Shown here one piece after another: positions 24,840-32,104 of a stretch of DNA of 64,000 nucleotides; the first letter of the stretch is position 1, and each line of letters begins with the position of its first letter. Both the position numbers and the translations under genes were made by a program. The notes beneath the pieces are model-generated. The model searched no databases. It was given only the letters and a program-made list of their open reading frames with translations, and was not told the origin of the DNA. Source of the stretch: Kribbella antiqua (GTDB lineage Bacteria > Actinomycetota > Actinomycetes > Propionibacteriales > Kribbellaceae); assembly GCF_004345665.1 (NCBI RefSeq), contig NZ_SLWR01000001.1, positions 434,001 to 498,000 of the forward strand. The letters are read 5' to 3'.

Positions 24840-25994
24840 TCAGCGTTCCAGCGGCGGTTCGGCCGACGGTGGTGCGACCGGGGGCTCCGGGGTCTGGGTG
24901 ACCGCGGGCGGCGTCTGCTGCTGGCTGCGCGTGCTGACCGCGGCGTTCTGCGCCGCGGCGATCGCCTCCGCGACGGCGTTGTCGGCCTCGGCCACGGCGG
25001 CGTCCGGCGCGGCCGCGCTCTCGACCTCCGGCACCTGGCCGTTGCCGAAGTCCGGCGCCTGCCACGTGCCCTCGGCCTTGGCCGGGATGCCGGCCACCTG
25101 GCCGACGGCACTGCCAAGACCCTTGAGCGCGTCGCCGATCTCGCTCGGCACGATCCACAGCTTGTTCGCGTCGCCCTGAGCGATCGACGGCAGCATCTGC
25201 AGGTACTGGTATGCGAGCAGGCCCTGGTCCGGCTTGCCGGCATGGATCGCGTTGAAGACCGTGGTGATGGCCTGCGCCTCACCCTGCGCCTTCAGGATCC
25301 GCGCCTCCCGCTCGGCCTGCGCGCGCAGGATCCGGGACTCCTTGTCACCTTGCGCGGTGAGGATCGCGGACTGCTTCTGACCTTCGGCCGACAGTACGGC
25401 GGACTGCCGCATACCTTCGGCGGTCAGGATCGCGGCACGCTTGTCGCGGTCGGCGCGCATCTGCTTCTCCATCGAGTCCTGGATCGACGGCGGCGGGTCG
25501 ATCGAGCGCAACTCCACCCGGTTCACCCGGATGCCCCACTTGCCGGTCGCCTCGTCCAGCACGTAGCGGAGCTTCTCGTTGATCTCCTCACGGCTGGTCA
25601 GCGTCTGCTCCAGGTCCATGCCACCGATGATGTTCCGCAGCGTCGTCATGGTCAGCTGCTCGATCGCCTGGATGTAGTTCGAGATCTCGTACGTCGCCCG
25701 GACCGGGTCGTTCACCTGGAAGTAGATGACCGAGTCGATCGACACCATCAGGTTGTCCTCGGTGATGACGCCCTGCGGCGGGAACGCGACCACCTGCTCG
25801 CGCATGTCGATGGTGTAGCGGACCTTGTCGACGAACGGGGTGAGCAGGTTCAGGCCCGGCTGCAGGCCGGTCTTGAACTTGCCGAACCGCTCGACGATCC
25901 CGACGGTCTGCTGCTGCACCACCCGGACGGACTTGATCAGTGTGACGATCACCAGTAAGGCGACCAGTGCCAGCACTACGAGGAACCCGGTCAC
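24840..25994 (-). CDS. SPFH/Band 7 domain protein (stomatin-like)
   Basis: This membrane-anchored protein of about 384 residues has one N-terminal helix (residues 3-20), a Band 7 domain at about 25-190 and a helical repeat region (KQSAVLSAEGQKQSAILTAQGDKESRILRAQAEREARILKAQGEAQ) typical of stomatins. It forms oligomers on membranes and organises microdomains or proteases. The C-terminal 60 residues are rich in Ala, Pro and Gln. I chose the GTG with a GGAGG site 6 nt upstream rather than the GTG 12 nt earlier. It is 160 nt from an NfeD-like gene, the usual partner of stomatins. A terminator follows. Confidence 0.93.
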   Translation of the reverse strand: MTGFLVVLALVALLVIVTLIKSVRVVQQQTVGIVERFGKFKTGLQPGLNLLTPFVDKVRYTIDMREQVVAFPPQGVITEDNLMVSIDSVIYFQVNDPVRATYEISNYIQAIEQLTMTTLRNIIGGMDLEQTLTSREEINEKLRYVLDEATGKWGIRVNRVELRSIDPPPSIQDSMEKQMRADRDKRAAILTAEGMRQSAVLSAEGQKQSAILTAQGDKESRILRAQAEREARILKAQGEAQAITTVFNAIHAGKPDQGLLAYQYLQMLPSIAQGDANKLWIVPSEIGDALKGLGSAVGQVAGIPAKAEGTWQAPDFGNGQVPEVESAAAPDAAVAEADNAVAEAIAAAQNAAVSTRSQQQTPPAVTQTPEPPVAPPSAEPPLER

Positions 25995-26154
25995 GTGACC
26001 CTCCACTCGAATGAACCCTCAGGACGGACAGTCTTTCCTATCGACGGTCCACCCGACGTACCGGTTCCCGGCGCGTCGGCTACCTGATCGAGCAGGTACT
26101 TCCGCCGTCCCTCAATTCGACAGTACTGCGGCCGTTGCCCAACCCAACCGGAGG

Positions 26155-26670
26155 TCAGCTCTGGGGTGGATCGGTGGGCTTCGGCTCGGGGGCGTTGAGC
26201 TCGTGATGGAGTGGGTCGCTGACCGGATAGACGACCGCGGTGGCGCCGTCGATGGACATCACCTCGACGCGGGTCCCCGGCGCGATCGTCGACACCTCGT
26301 CGTACGGGCGGGCGGTCCAGAGCTCGCCGCCGAGACGGATCGAACCGCCACCGTCGGGGTGGATCTCCTTGACCACCGTGCCGGTGCGGCCGATGACGTG
26401 CGCGGAGCCGGTTTTCAGCTCGCCGCCGTGGTGGATCTTGCGGACGATCATCGGGCGGATCGCGGCCAGCATCGCGGCCGCGGTCACCAGGCCCACCACG
26501 ATCTGCAGCCACAACAGGCCTGGGAAGACGGCCGCCACCCCAGCGGCCGTGAGCGCACCGGCGGCCAGCATCAGCAGGGTGAAGTCAAGCGATGCCAACT
26601 CGGCCAGACCGAGGACGGCGGCGATCGTCAGCCACGCCGCCCACATATTGTCCCGCAGCCAATCCATCAT
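26155..26670 (-). CDS. NfeD-like membrane protein
   Basis: This short NfeD protein of 171 residues has four hydrophobic segments in its first 80 residues and a C-terminal OB-fold domain (GRTGTVVKEIHPDGGGSIRLGGELWTARP) at about 90-145. The ClpP-like protease domain of long NfeD proteins is absent, as usual in this type. It is upstream of the Band 7 gene on the same strand, and the two families are known to act together at the membrane. The ATG follows a TAGGCT -10 box by 6 nt, so the transcript is probably leaderless. Confidence 0.92.
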   Translation of the reverse strand: MMDWLRDNMWAAWLTIAAVLGLAELASLDFTLLMLAAGALTAAGVAAVFPGLLWLQIVVGLVTAAAMLAAIRPMIVRKIHHGGELKTGSAHVIGRTGTVVKEIHPDGGGSIRLGGELWTARPYDEVSTIAPGTRVEVMSIDGATAVVYPVSDPLHHELNAPEPKPTDPPQS

Positions 26671-26743
26671 CTGCCAAGCCTATCCACGTTCGGGCCTCCA
26701 AGCAGATGTTTGGACGCGCCCCGCGGTGCGATGGATCCCTGGC

Positions 26744-27526
26744 TCAGAGGGCGCGGGCGGTGTACCTGCCGTCTTCGTGGTTCAGCGAGAGGGCCAGATC
26801 GAAGGTGTCGCTCAAGGTCTGGGCGGTGAGGGCCTGCTCGATCGGGCCGGCCGAGACGATGCGGCCCTGCTTCAGCAGCAGCGCGTGGGTGAAGCCCGGC
26901 GGGATCTCCTCGACGTGGTGGGTGACGAGGACCATCGCGGGCGAACCGACGGCGGTCGCGATCGCGCTGAGGGACCGGACGAGGTGCTCGCGGCCAGTCA
27001 GGTCGAGGCCGGCGGCCGGCTCGTCCATCAACATCAGCTCGGGGTCGGTCATCAGAGCGCGGGCGATCTGCACCCGCTTCCGCTCCCCCTCGGACAAGGT
27101 GCCGAAGGTGCGATCACTGAGGTGCGCGATGCCGAGCTCGGCCAGCAACTCCTTGGCCCGCTGGTGATCGAGTTCGTCGTACTCCTCACGCCATCGACCG
27201 AGTACGGCGTACGACGCGGAGACCACGACGTCGGACACCCGCTCGCCCCGCGGCAACCGGTCGGCGAGTGCTGCACTGGTGAGCCCGATCCGCGGCCGGA
27301 GCTCGAAGACGTCGATCGCGCCGAGCACTTCGCCGAGAAGTCCGGCGACGCCGCCGGTCGGGTGGATTTGCGCGGCCAGGATCTGCAGCAGTGTGGTCTT
27401 GCCGGCACCGTTCGGCCCGATCACCACCCAGCGGTCGGCCTCGTCGATGGTCCAGTCGATGTCGTCCAGCAGCCGCGCCTCACCCCGGACGACCGACACC
27501 CCGGCCAGCTCCACCACAGCAGTCAT
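26744..27526 (-). CDS. ABC transporter ATP-binding protein
   Basis: This single nucleotide-binding domain of 260 residues has the Walker A motif GPNGAGKTT at 37-45, the ABC signature LSEGE at 144-148 and Walker B LMLMDEP at 164-170, followed by the H-loop VTHHVEE. No permease gene is adjacent. It resembles the ModF/YbbA-like and metal-uptake ATPases that lack a partner nearby. The ATG follows a TAGGTT -10 box by 7 nt, again suggesting a leaderless transcript. The substrate cannot be assigned. Confidence 0.9.
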   Translation of the reverse strand: MTAVVELAGVSVVRGEARLLDDIDWTIDEADRWVVIGPNGAGKTTLLQILAAQIHPTGGVAGLLGEVLGAIDVFELRPRIGLTSAALADRLPRGERVSDVVVSASYAVLGRWREEYDELDHQRAKELLAELGIAHLSDRTFGTLSEGERKRVQIARALMTDPELMLMDEPAAGLDLTGREHLVRSLSAIATAVGSPAMVLVTHHVEEIPPGFTHALLLKQGRIVSAGPIEQALTAQTLSDTFDLALSLNHEDGRYTARAL

Positions 27527-27588
27527 GCCCCAAAACCTACGGGGTCACTCTCCGCGGGTCGCCTTCGGGTGGTGAGAGACTTGCGGGC

Positions 27589-28323
27589 GTGTTGACCACC
27601 TCCGCCTCCGTCCGGTTCACGGTCTGGACGAACGCGATGCTGACAGGCGCCTGCGACCCCGACACCGCCGCACACAAGATCCTCGGCGACGACGTCGGTC
27701 ACCATGTCGCGGGCCTGGCCGCGCATCCGGCGCCGGCGACATTGCCGGTGGCGCTGAACCTGCTGCGCGCGGCCGGCGCGACGCAGGCACACCTCGCGCT
27801 GCCGATCCCCGGCGATCCGATCGGGCTCGCTGGGCCACCGACCTTCAACGAGGCCGCCTTGGAGTCAGGCGAGGCCGTCGTACTGACCGGTGCAGAACTG
27901 GGGCTCGTTCCGGCGTACGTCGGTCCGGCCGTTCAATGGACGGTGATGTCGGCGGCGAGTCCGCTGCCGGCCGACTTCGGTGAGGCCGATCGTGGATTGC
28001 GGCTGGCGTTGATCGAAGCGGCCGAATCGCTGGCCGCGCTCGACGTCGCACGGTGGAAGCCGGAGGTCGCGGACGCGCTGATCGACATCCGCCGGATCGG
28101 CAGCGGCCGGAACGACGACCTTGCCCCCGGCTACCAACCGCGGGCGGTCAAGACGGCCGCCACCGCCCGGCGCTTGCTCGCGATCGCCGACGCCGCACTC
28201 GAGGACGACGGCGCCGCGGTCACCGGTGCCGAAGCCGACGCCCGTCGCCGTACTCTCGTCGACCTCGCCGCGGCCGCCCGTCGCGCCCTGGTCGCGGCAT
28301 GTGGACCGCCTGTCCGCGACTGA
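27589..28323 (+). CDS. Hypothetical protein, 244 residues
   Basis: I do not recognise this family. It starts at a GTG (VLTTSASVRFTVWTNAMLTG) and has no membrane segment or signal peptide. The first half is a mix of beta and helix with Gly/Pro-rich loops (LALPIPGDPIGLAGPPTFNEAALESG). The second half is helical and Ala/Arg-rich (DVARWKPEVADALIDIRRIG and TAATARRLLAIADAALEDD). It lies divergent from the ABC ATPase and 51 nt upstream of serB on the same strand, so the pair is probably one operon. It is a conserved-looking actinobacterial protein by its codon use, of unknown role. Confidence 0.8.
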   Translation: MLTTSASVRFTVWTNAMLTGACDPDTAAHKILGDDVGHHVAGLAAHPAPATLPVALNLLRAAGATQAHLALPIPGDPIGLAGPPTFNEAALESGEAVVLTGAELGLVPAYVGPAVQWTVMSAASPLPADFGEADRGLRLALIEAAESLAALDVARWKPEVADALIDIRRIGSGRNDDLAPGYQPRAVKTAATARRLLAIADAALEDDGAAVTGAEADARRRTLVDLAAAARRALVAACGPPVRD

Positions 28324-28374
28324 CCCGGCTTGGGTAGCGTTCGTCCTGCCATGACAGGACAGGGTGAGGTTGAG

Positions 28375-29568
28375 ATGTCGTCGGCTGATCGGCCGACGCT
28401 GCTGGTGACATTGACGGGTACCGACCGGCCGGGGCTGACGTCCGCGGTGCTCTCGACGCTCGCCACCCGCGGGCTCGAAGTGATCGACGCCGAACAGGTG
28501 GTCCTGCGGGGTCGACTGGTGCTGGGCGTGCTGGTGTCCCAGCCGCGCGATCACAAGAACCTCAAAGAGGAACTGAAGGCGCTCGAGACCGTCCTCGACG
28601 TCGAGATCTCGGTCAAGAAGGGCATCGGCGACAACGAGCCCCGGCGCAAGGGCCGCAGCCAGGTGACCGTTCTCGGTCATCCGCTCCCGGCCGCCGGTCT
28701 GGCCGCGATCGCCGGCCGGATCGCCGACACCGGCGCGAACATCGACCGGATCAGCCGGATGGCGCGCTATCCGGTCACCGCGATCGAGATCGCTGTCTCC
28801 GGTGCCGATCCCGAGGCGTTGCGGACCGTCCTTGCGCTGGAGGGTGTGCGGCAGGGTCTCGACGTCGCCGTACAGGCAGGTGGTCTGTATCGGCGGGCCA
28901 AGCGGTTGATCGTGATGGACGTCGACTCGACGCTGATCCAGGGCGAGGTCATCGAGATGCTCGCCGGGCACGCTGGCCGGCTCGAGGAGGTCGCCGCCGT
29001 GACCGAGCAGGCGATGCGCGGTGAGATCGACTTCGCCGAGTCGTTGCGGAACCGGGTGGCCGCGCTCGAGGGTCTGCCGGCGACCGCGTTGGGCGAGGTG
29101 TACGACGCGATCCAGCTTGCGCCCGGCGCTCGTACGCTCGTACGGACTTTGAAGCGGCTCGGGTACCAGTTCGCCATCGTCAGCGGCGGCTTCAGCCAGA
29201 TCACCGACAAGCTCGCCGCTGAACTCGGCATCGACTACGCCGCCGCGAACGAGCTGGAGATCGTCGACGGCAAGCTCACCGGCCGGGTCGTCGGCGAGAT
29301 CGTCGACCGGGCCGGGAAAGCGACGGCGCTGCGGCGGTTCGCCGGGCAGTCCGGTACGCCGCTGTCCCAGACGGTCGCGATCGGGGACGGCGCCAACGAC
29401 CTCGACATGCTCGCCGCGGCGGGCCTCGGCGTCGCCTTCAACGCCAAACCCGTCGTCCGCGCGGCCGCCGACACCCACTTGAGCGTCCCCTACCTGGACA
29501 CGATCCTCTACCTCCTCGGCATCAGCCGCGAAGAGGTAGAAGCCGCCGACGCCGAGACCCCCACCTGA
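28375..29568 (+). CDS. serB: Phosphoserine phosphatase with tandem ACT domains
   Basis: This enzyme of about 397 residues makes L-serine from O-phosphoserine. Two ACT domains fill about 8-80 and 95-165 (LLVTLTGTDRPGLTSAVLST and VTVLGHPLPAAGLAAIAGRI), which usually bind serine for feedback control. The HAD catalytic domain starts at DVDSTLIQGE with nucleophile Asp182 and acid Asp184, and ends with GDGANDLDMLAAAG. The start is the ATG with a GTGAGG site 5 nt upstream; ATGs at 28330 and 28351 are possible. It follows the unknown 244-residue gene. Confidence 0.95.
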   Translation: MSSADRPTLLVTLTGTDRPGLTSAVLSTLATRGLEVIDAEQVVLRGRLVLGVLVSQPRDHKNLKEELKALETVLDVEISVKKGIGDNEPRRKGRSQVTVLGHPLPAAGLAAIAGRIADTGANIDRISRMARYPVTAIEIAVSGADPEALRTVLALEGVRQGLDVAVQAGGLYRRAKRLIVMDVDSTLIQGEVIEMLAGHAGRLEEVAAVTEQAMRGEIDFAESLRNRVAALEGLPATALGEVYDAIQLAPGARTLVRTLKRLGYQFAIVSGGFSQITDKLAAELGIDYAAANELEIVDGKLTGRVVGEIVDRAGKATALRRFAGQSGTPLSQTVAIGDGANDLDMLAAAGLGVAFNAKPVVRAAADTHLSVPYLDTILYLLGISREEVEAADAETPT

Positions 29569-29601
29569 CCCTGCAGCGCTGATCCGGAGGGTGACGAGGT
29601 G

Positions 29602-29629
29602 TTGACACTTTGGCATGAGAGCGCTCCCA
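29602..29629 (+). promoter_or_regulatory. Promoter with CebR-like operator of the GH16 gene
   Basis: A TTGACA -35 box (29602-29607) is followed by TGAGAGCGCTCCCA (29616-29629), which differs at one position from the CebR operator TGGGAGCGCTCCCA of streptomycetes. The box overlaps the expected -10 site, so binding would block transcription. Control by a CebR-type LacI repressor that responds to glucan oligosaccharides is inferred from the match and from the encoded glucanase. Confidence 0.65.
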
Positions 29630-29656
29630 TGGACTCACCAATCCCTGGAGGTCGAC

Positions 29657-31003
29657 ATGCGTTTCCGCCCCCTTGTCACCGCATTGCTTGCTCCGATACT
29701 GGTTGTCGTGCCACTTGCTGCGCAGGCCGGCGTGCCGACGCCTCCGGCCGGCTGGACCGCCGTCTGGAGCGATGACTTCGACGGGCCCAGCGGCACGCTG
29801 CCGTCGAGTGCCAACTGGATCATCGACACCGGGCACGGGTACCCCGGCGGGCCCACCAACTGGGGCACCGGCGAGATCCAGAACTACACGAACAGCACCA
29901 GCAACCTCGCGCTCGACGGCACCGGCAACCTCCGCATCACGCCCCGGCGTGATGCGGCCGGCAACTGGACATCGGCCCGGATCGAGACCCAGCGGAGCAA
30001 TTTCAAGCCACCGGCCGGCGGCGTACTCGCGATCGAGAGCCGGATCCAGATGCCCAATGTCACCGGCGACGCCGCCCTCGGCTACTGGCCGGCGTTCTGG
30101 GCGCTCGGAGCGCCGTACCGCGGCAACTACTGGAACTGGCCGGGCATCGGCGAGTTCGACATCATGGAGAACGTCAACGGGATCAACTCCGTCTGGGGCG
30201 TGCTGCACTGCGGCGTGAACCCCGGCGGCCCGTGCAACGAGACCACCGGCCTCGGCGCCAGCCGCGCGTGCCCAGGCTTGACCTGTCAGGCCGGCTTCCA
30301 CACCTACCGGTTCGAGTGGGACACCAGCGTGTCGCCGAACCAACTCAGGTGGTACGTCGACGGCCAGCAGTTCCACTCCATCAGCCAGGGCCAACTGCCC
30401 GCCGACACATGGTCGAACATGACCTCACACGCCGGATACTTCATCCTGCTCAACCTCGCCATCGGCGGAGCCTTCCCGGATGCCCTGAATGGCCCGACCC
30501 CGCGCGCCTCGACCGCGCCGAACGTACCGATGATCGTCGACTACGTCGCAGTCACCTCAAAGGGCGGCGGTACGACGCCTCCCCCGCCCACCGGCAGCGC
30601 CTACGGCACTCTGCAGGCTGAGTCGTACGGCCAGCAGTCCGGCATGGGCGTCGAGACCACCACCGACACCGGCGGCGGCCAGAACCTCATGCAGATCAGC
30701 AACGGCGACTGGGCCCTCTACCGCGGCATCGACTTCGGCGGTACGGCGGCAACCCAGTTCGCCGCCCGCGTCGCGTCCGGTGCCGCCGGCGGAGTAAGCG
30801 GTCTGGTCGAAGTACGCCTGGACAGCCGCAGCAACGCCGCGATCGGCAGCTTCGCCATCGCCAACACCGGCGGCTGGCAGTCCTGGCGCACCGTGCCCGC
30901 CAACATCACCTCGGTCACCGGCGTCCACGACGTCTACCTGACCTTCACCAGCGGCCAGCCCGCCGACTACGTCAACCTGAACTGGTTCACCTTCGGACAC
31001 TGA
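29657..31003 (+). CDS. Secreted glycoside hydrolase family 16 beta-glucanase with CBM6 module
   Basis: This secreted enzyme of 448 residues cuts beta-1,3 or mixed beta-1,3/1,4-glucans. A signal peptide covers about 1-24 (ALLAPILVVVPLAAQAG). The GH16 domain (about 30-300) has the catalytic motif GEFDIME with Glu166, Asp168 and Glu171. A Gly/Thr/Pro-rich linker leads to a carbohydrate-binding module of the CBM6 type at about 315-448 (LQAESYGQQSGMGVETTTD and GDWALYRGIDFGG). The start has a GGAGG site; an upstream frame would add 14 residues and disrupt the signal. The upstream operator suggests induction by glucan oligosaccharides. Confidence 0.95.
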   Translation: MRFRPLVTALLAPILVVVPLAAQAGVPTPPAGWTAVWSDDFDGPSGTLPSSANWIIDTGHGYPGGPTNWGTGEIQNYTNSTSNLALDGTGNLRITPRRDAAGNWTSARIETQRSNFKPPAGGVLAIESRIQMPNVTGDAALGYWPAFWALGAPYRGNYWNWPGIGEFDIMENVNGINSVWGVLHCGVNPGGPCNETTGLGASRACPGLTCQAGFHTYRFEWDTSVSPNQLRWYVDGQQFHSISQGQLPADTWSNMTSHAGYFILLNLAIGGAFPDALNGPTPRASTAPNVPMIVDYVAVTSKGGGTTPPPPTGSAYGTLQAESYGQQSGMGVETTTDTGGGQNLMQISNGDWALYRGIDFGGTAATQFAARVASGAAGGVSGLVEVRLDSRSNAAIGSFAIANTGGWQSWRTVPANITSVTGVHDVYLTFTSGQPADYVNLNWFTFGH

Positions 31004-31045
31004 CCGATTGCGGGCCCGCCCGGAGCCAGCACTTATCCTTCGCGT

Positions 31046-32104
31046 ATGTCTCAACAGCAGGCCGGGCCGGGAGCTCTGTTCGCCATCGGCGGCGCCGAGG
31101 ACAAGCTGAAGAAGCGGACGGTGCTGCAGGAGTTCGTCGAGGCCGCGGGTGGGTCGAAGGCGCGGATCGTGGTCGTCCCGACCGCGTCCTCGCTCGGCCC
31201 GGACGTCGTCGACGTGTACCACGCCCTGTTCGCCGCTCTCGGCGCCGAGAGCGTTGTCGGCGTCCGCCCGGAGAACCGGGAGGACGCCGACGACCCGGCC
31301 TTCCTCGAGCCGCTGAACGACGCCACCGGCATCTTCATGACCGGCGGCAACCAGCTCAAGCTGGCCGGAGTCGTCACTGGTACGGCGTTCGGCCGCGCAG
31401 TGACGGCTGCCCACGCGCGAGGAGCGGCCGTCGGCGGTACGTCGGCCGGCGCGAGCATCCTGGCCGAGCACATGATCGCGTTCGGCCGGTCCGGCGCGAC
31501 CCCGCGGCAGCGGATGAGCCAGCTGTCCAACGGCCTCGGCCTGTTCCAGGGCGCGATCGTCGACCAGCACTTCGCCCAGCGGAACCGCTACGGCCGCCTG
31601 CTGTCGCTGGTCGCCCAGTCCCCCGGACTCCTCGGCATCGGCGTCGACGAGGACACCGCGGCAGTCGTCCGCGGCACCCACCTCGAGGTCGTCGGCCGCG
31701 GCGCCGTGACGATCTTCGACGGCAGCCGGATCACCTCCAACGCCCACTACGCCAAGCGATCCGAGCCGATCCTTGCGTCGGGCGTCGTACTGCACGTGCT
31801 GCCTGCGACCGCGACCTTCGACCTGCGGGACCGCGTCCTGCTGTCATACGGACCGCAGCCGCCGGCTGAGGAGATCGCCGTACTGGAGGCCGCTGAGGCG
31901 GACCTGCGCAAGCTGGCCAAGGAGATCGCGGCGGAGGGGGTATCTCCCAGGTACTACGAGCAGCACAAGAAGCGGGCGGGACGGCGTACGACGAAACGTC
32001 CCGCGGCCGCCGGGGAGTCCAGACCGGAGGCGACCGAGCCGATCACGGCCGGCGCCGAACTCGACACCCCCGACCGCACGCAATCAGACAGTGGAAGCGA
32101 ATGA
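31046..32104 (+). CDS. cphB: Cyanophycinase
   Basis: This serine exopeptidase of family S51, 352 residues, degrades cyanophycin to beta-Asp-Arg dipeptides in the cytosol. The nucleophile Ser133 is in GGTSAGAS, and further active segments are FMTGGNQLKLAG, VDQHFAQRNRYGRLLSL and GIGVDEDTAAV. The C-terminal 70 residues are a charged, Ala/Arg-rich extension absent from many relatives. The ATG follows a TATCCT -10 box by 6 nt, so it is probably leaderless. It overlaps cphA by 4 nt (ATGA), and so breakdown and synthesis genes are co-translated. Confidence 0.96.
   Translation: MSQQQAGPGALFAIGGAEDKLKKRTVLQEFVEAAGGSKARIVVVPTASSLGPDVVDVYHALFAALGAESVVGVRPENREDADDPAFLEPLNDATGIFMTGGNQLKLAGVVTGTAFGRAVTAAHARGAAVGGTSAGASILAEHMIAFGRSGATPRQRMSQLSNGLGLFQGAIVDQHFAQRNRYGRLLSLVAQSPGLLGIGVDEDTAAVVRGTHLEVVGRGAVTIFDGSRITSNAHYAKRSEPILASGVVLHVLPATATFDLRDRVLLSYGPQPPAEEIAVLEAAEADLRKLAKEIAAEGVSPRYYEQHKKRAGRRTTKRPAAAGESRPEATEPITAGAELDTPDRTQSDSGSE

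Noticed and set aside
24752..24840. Possible small RNA between TauE and the SPFH gene
   Set aside because: The only structure is the terminator stem, which explains the region.
27865..29616. A 583-codon open frame on the minus strand
   Set aside because: It is antisense to serB and the unknown 244-residue gene, is rich in Arg, Gly and Asp as expected from third-position GC, and has no protein motif.
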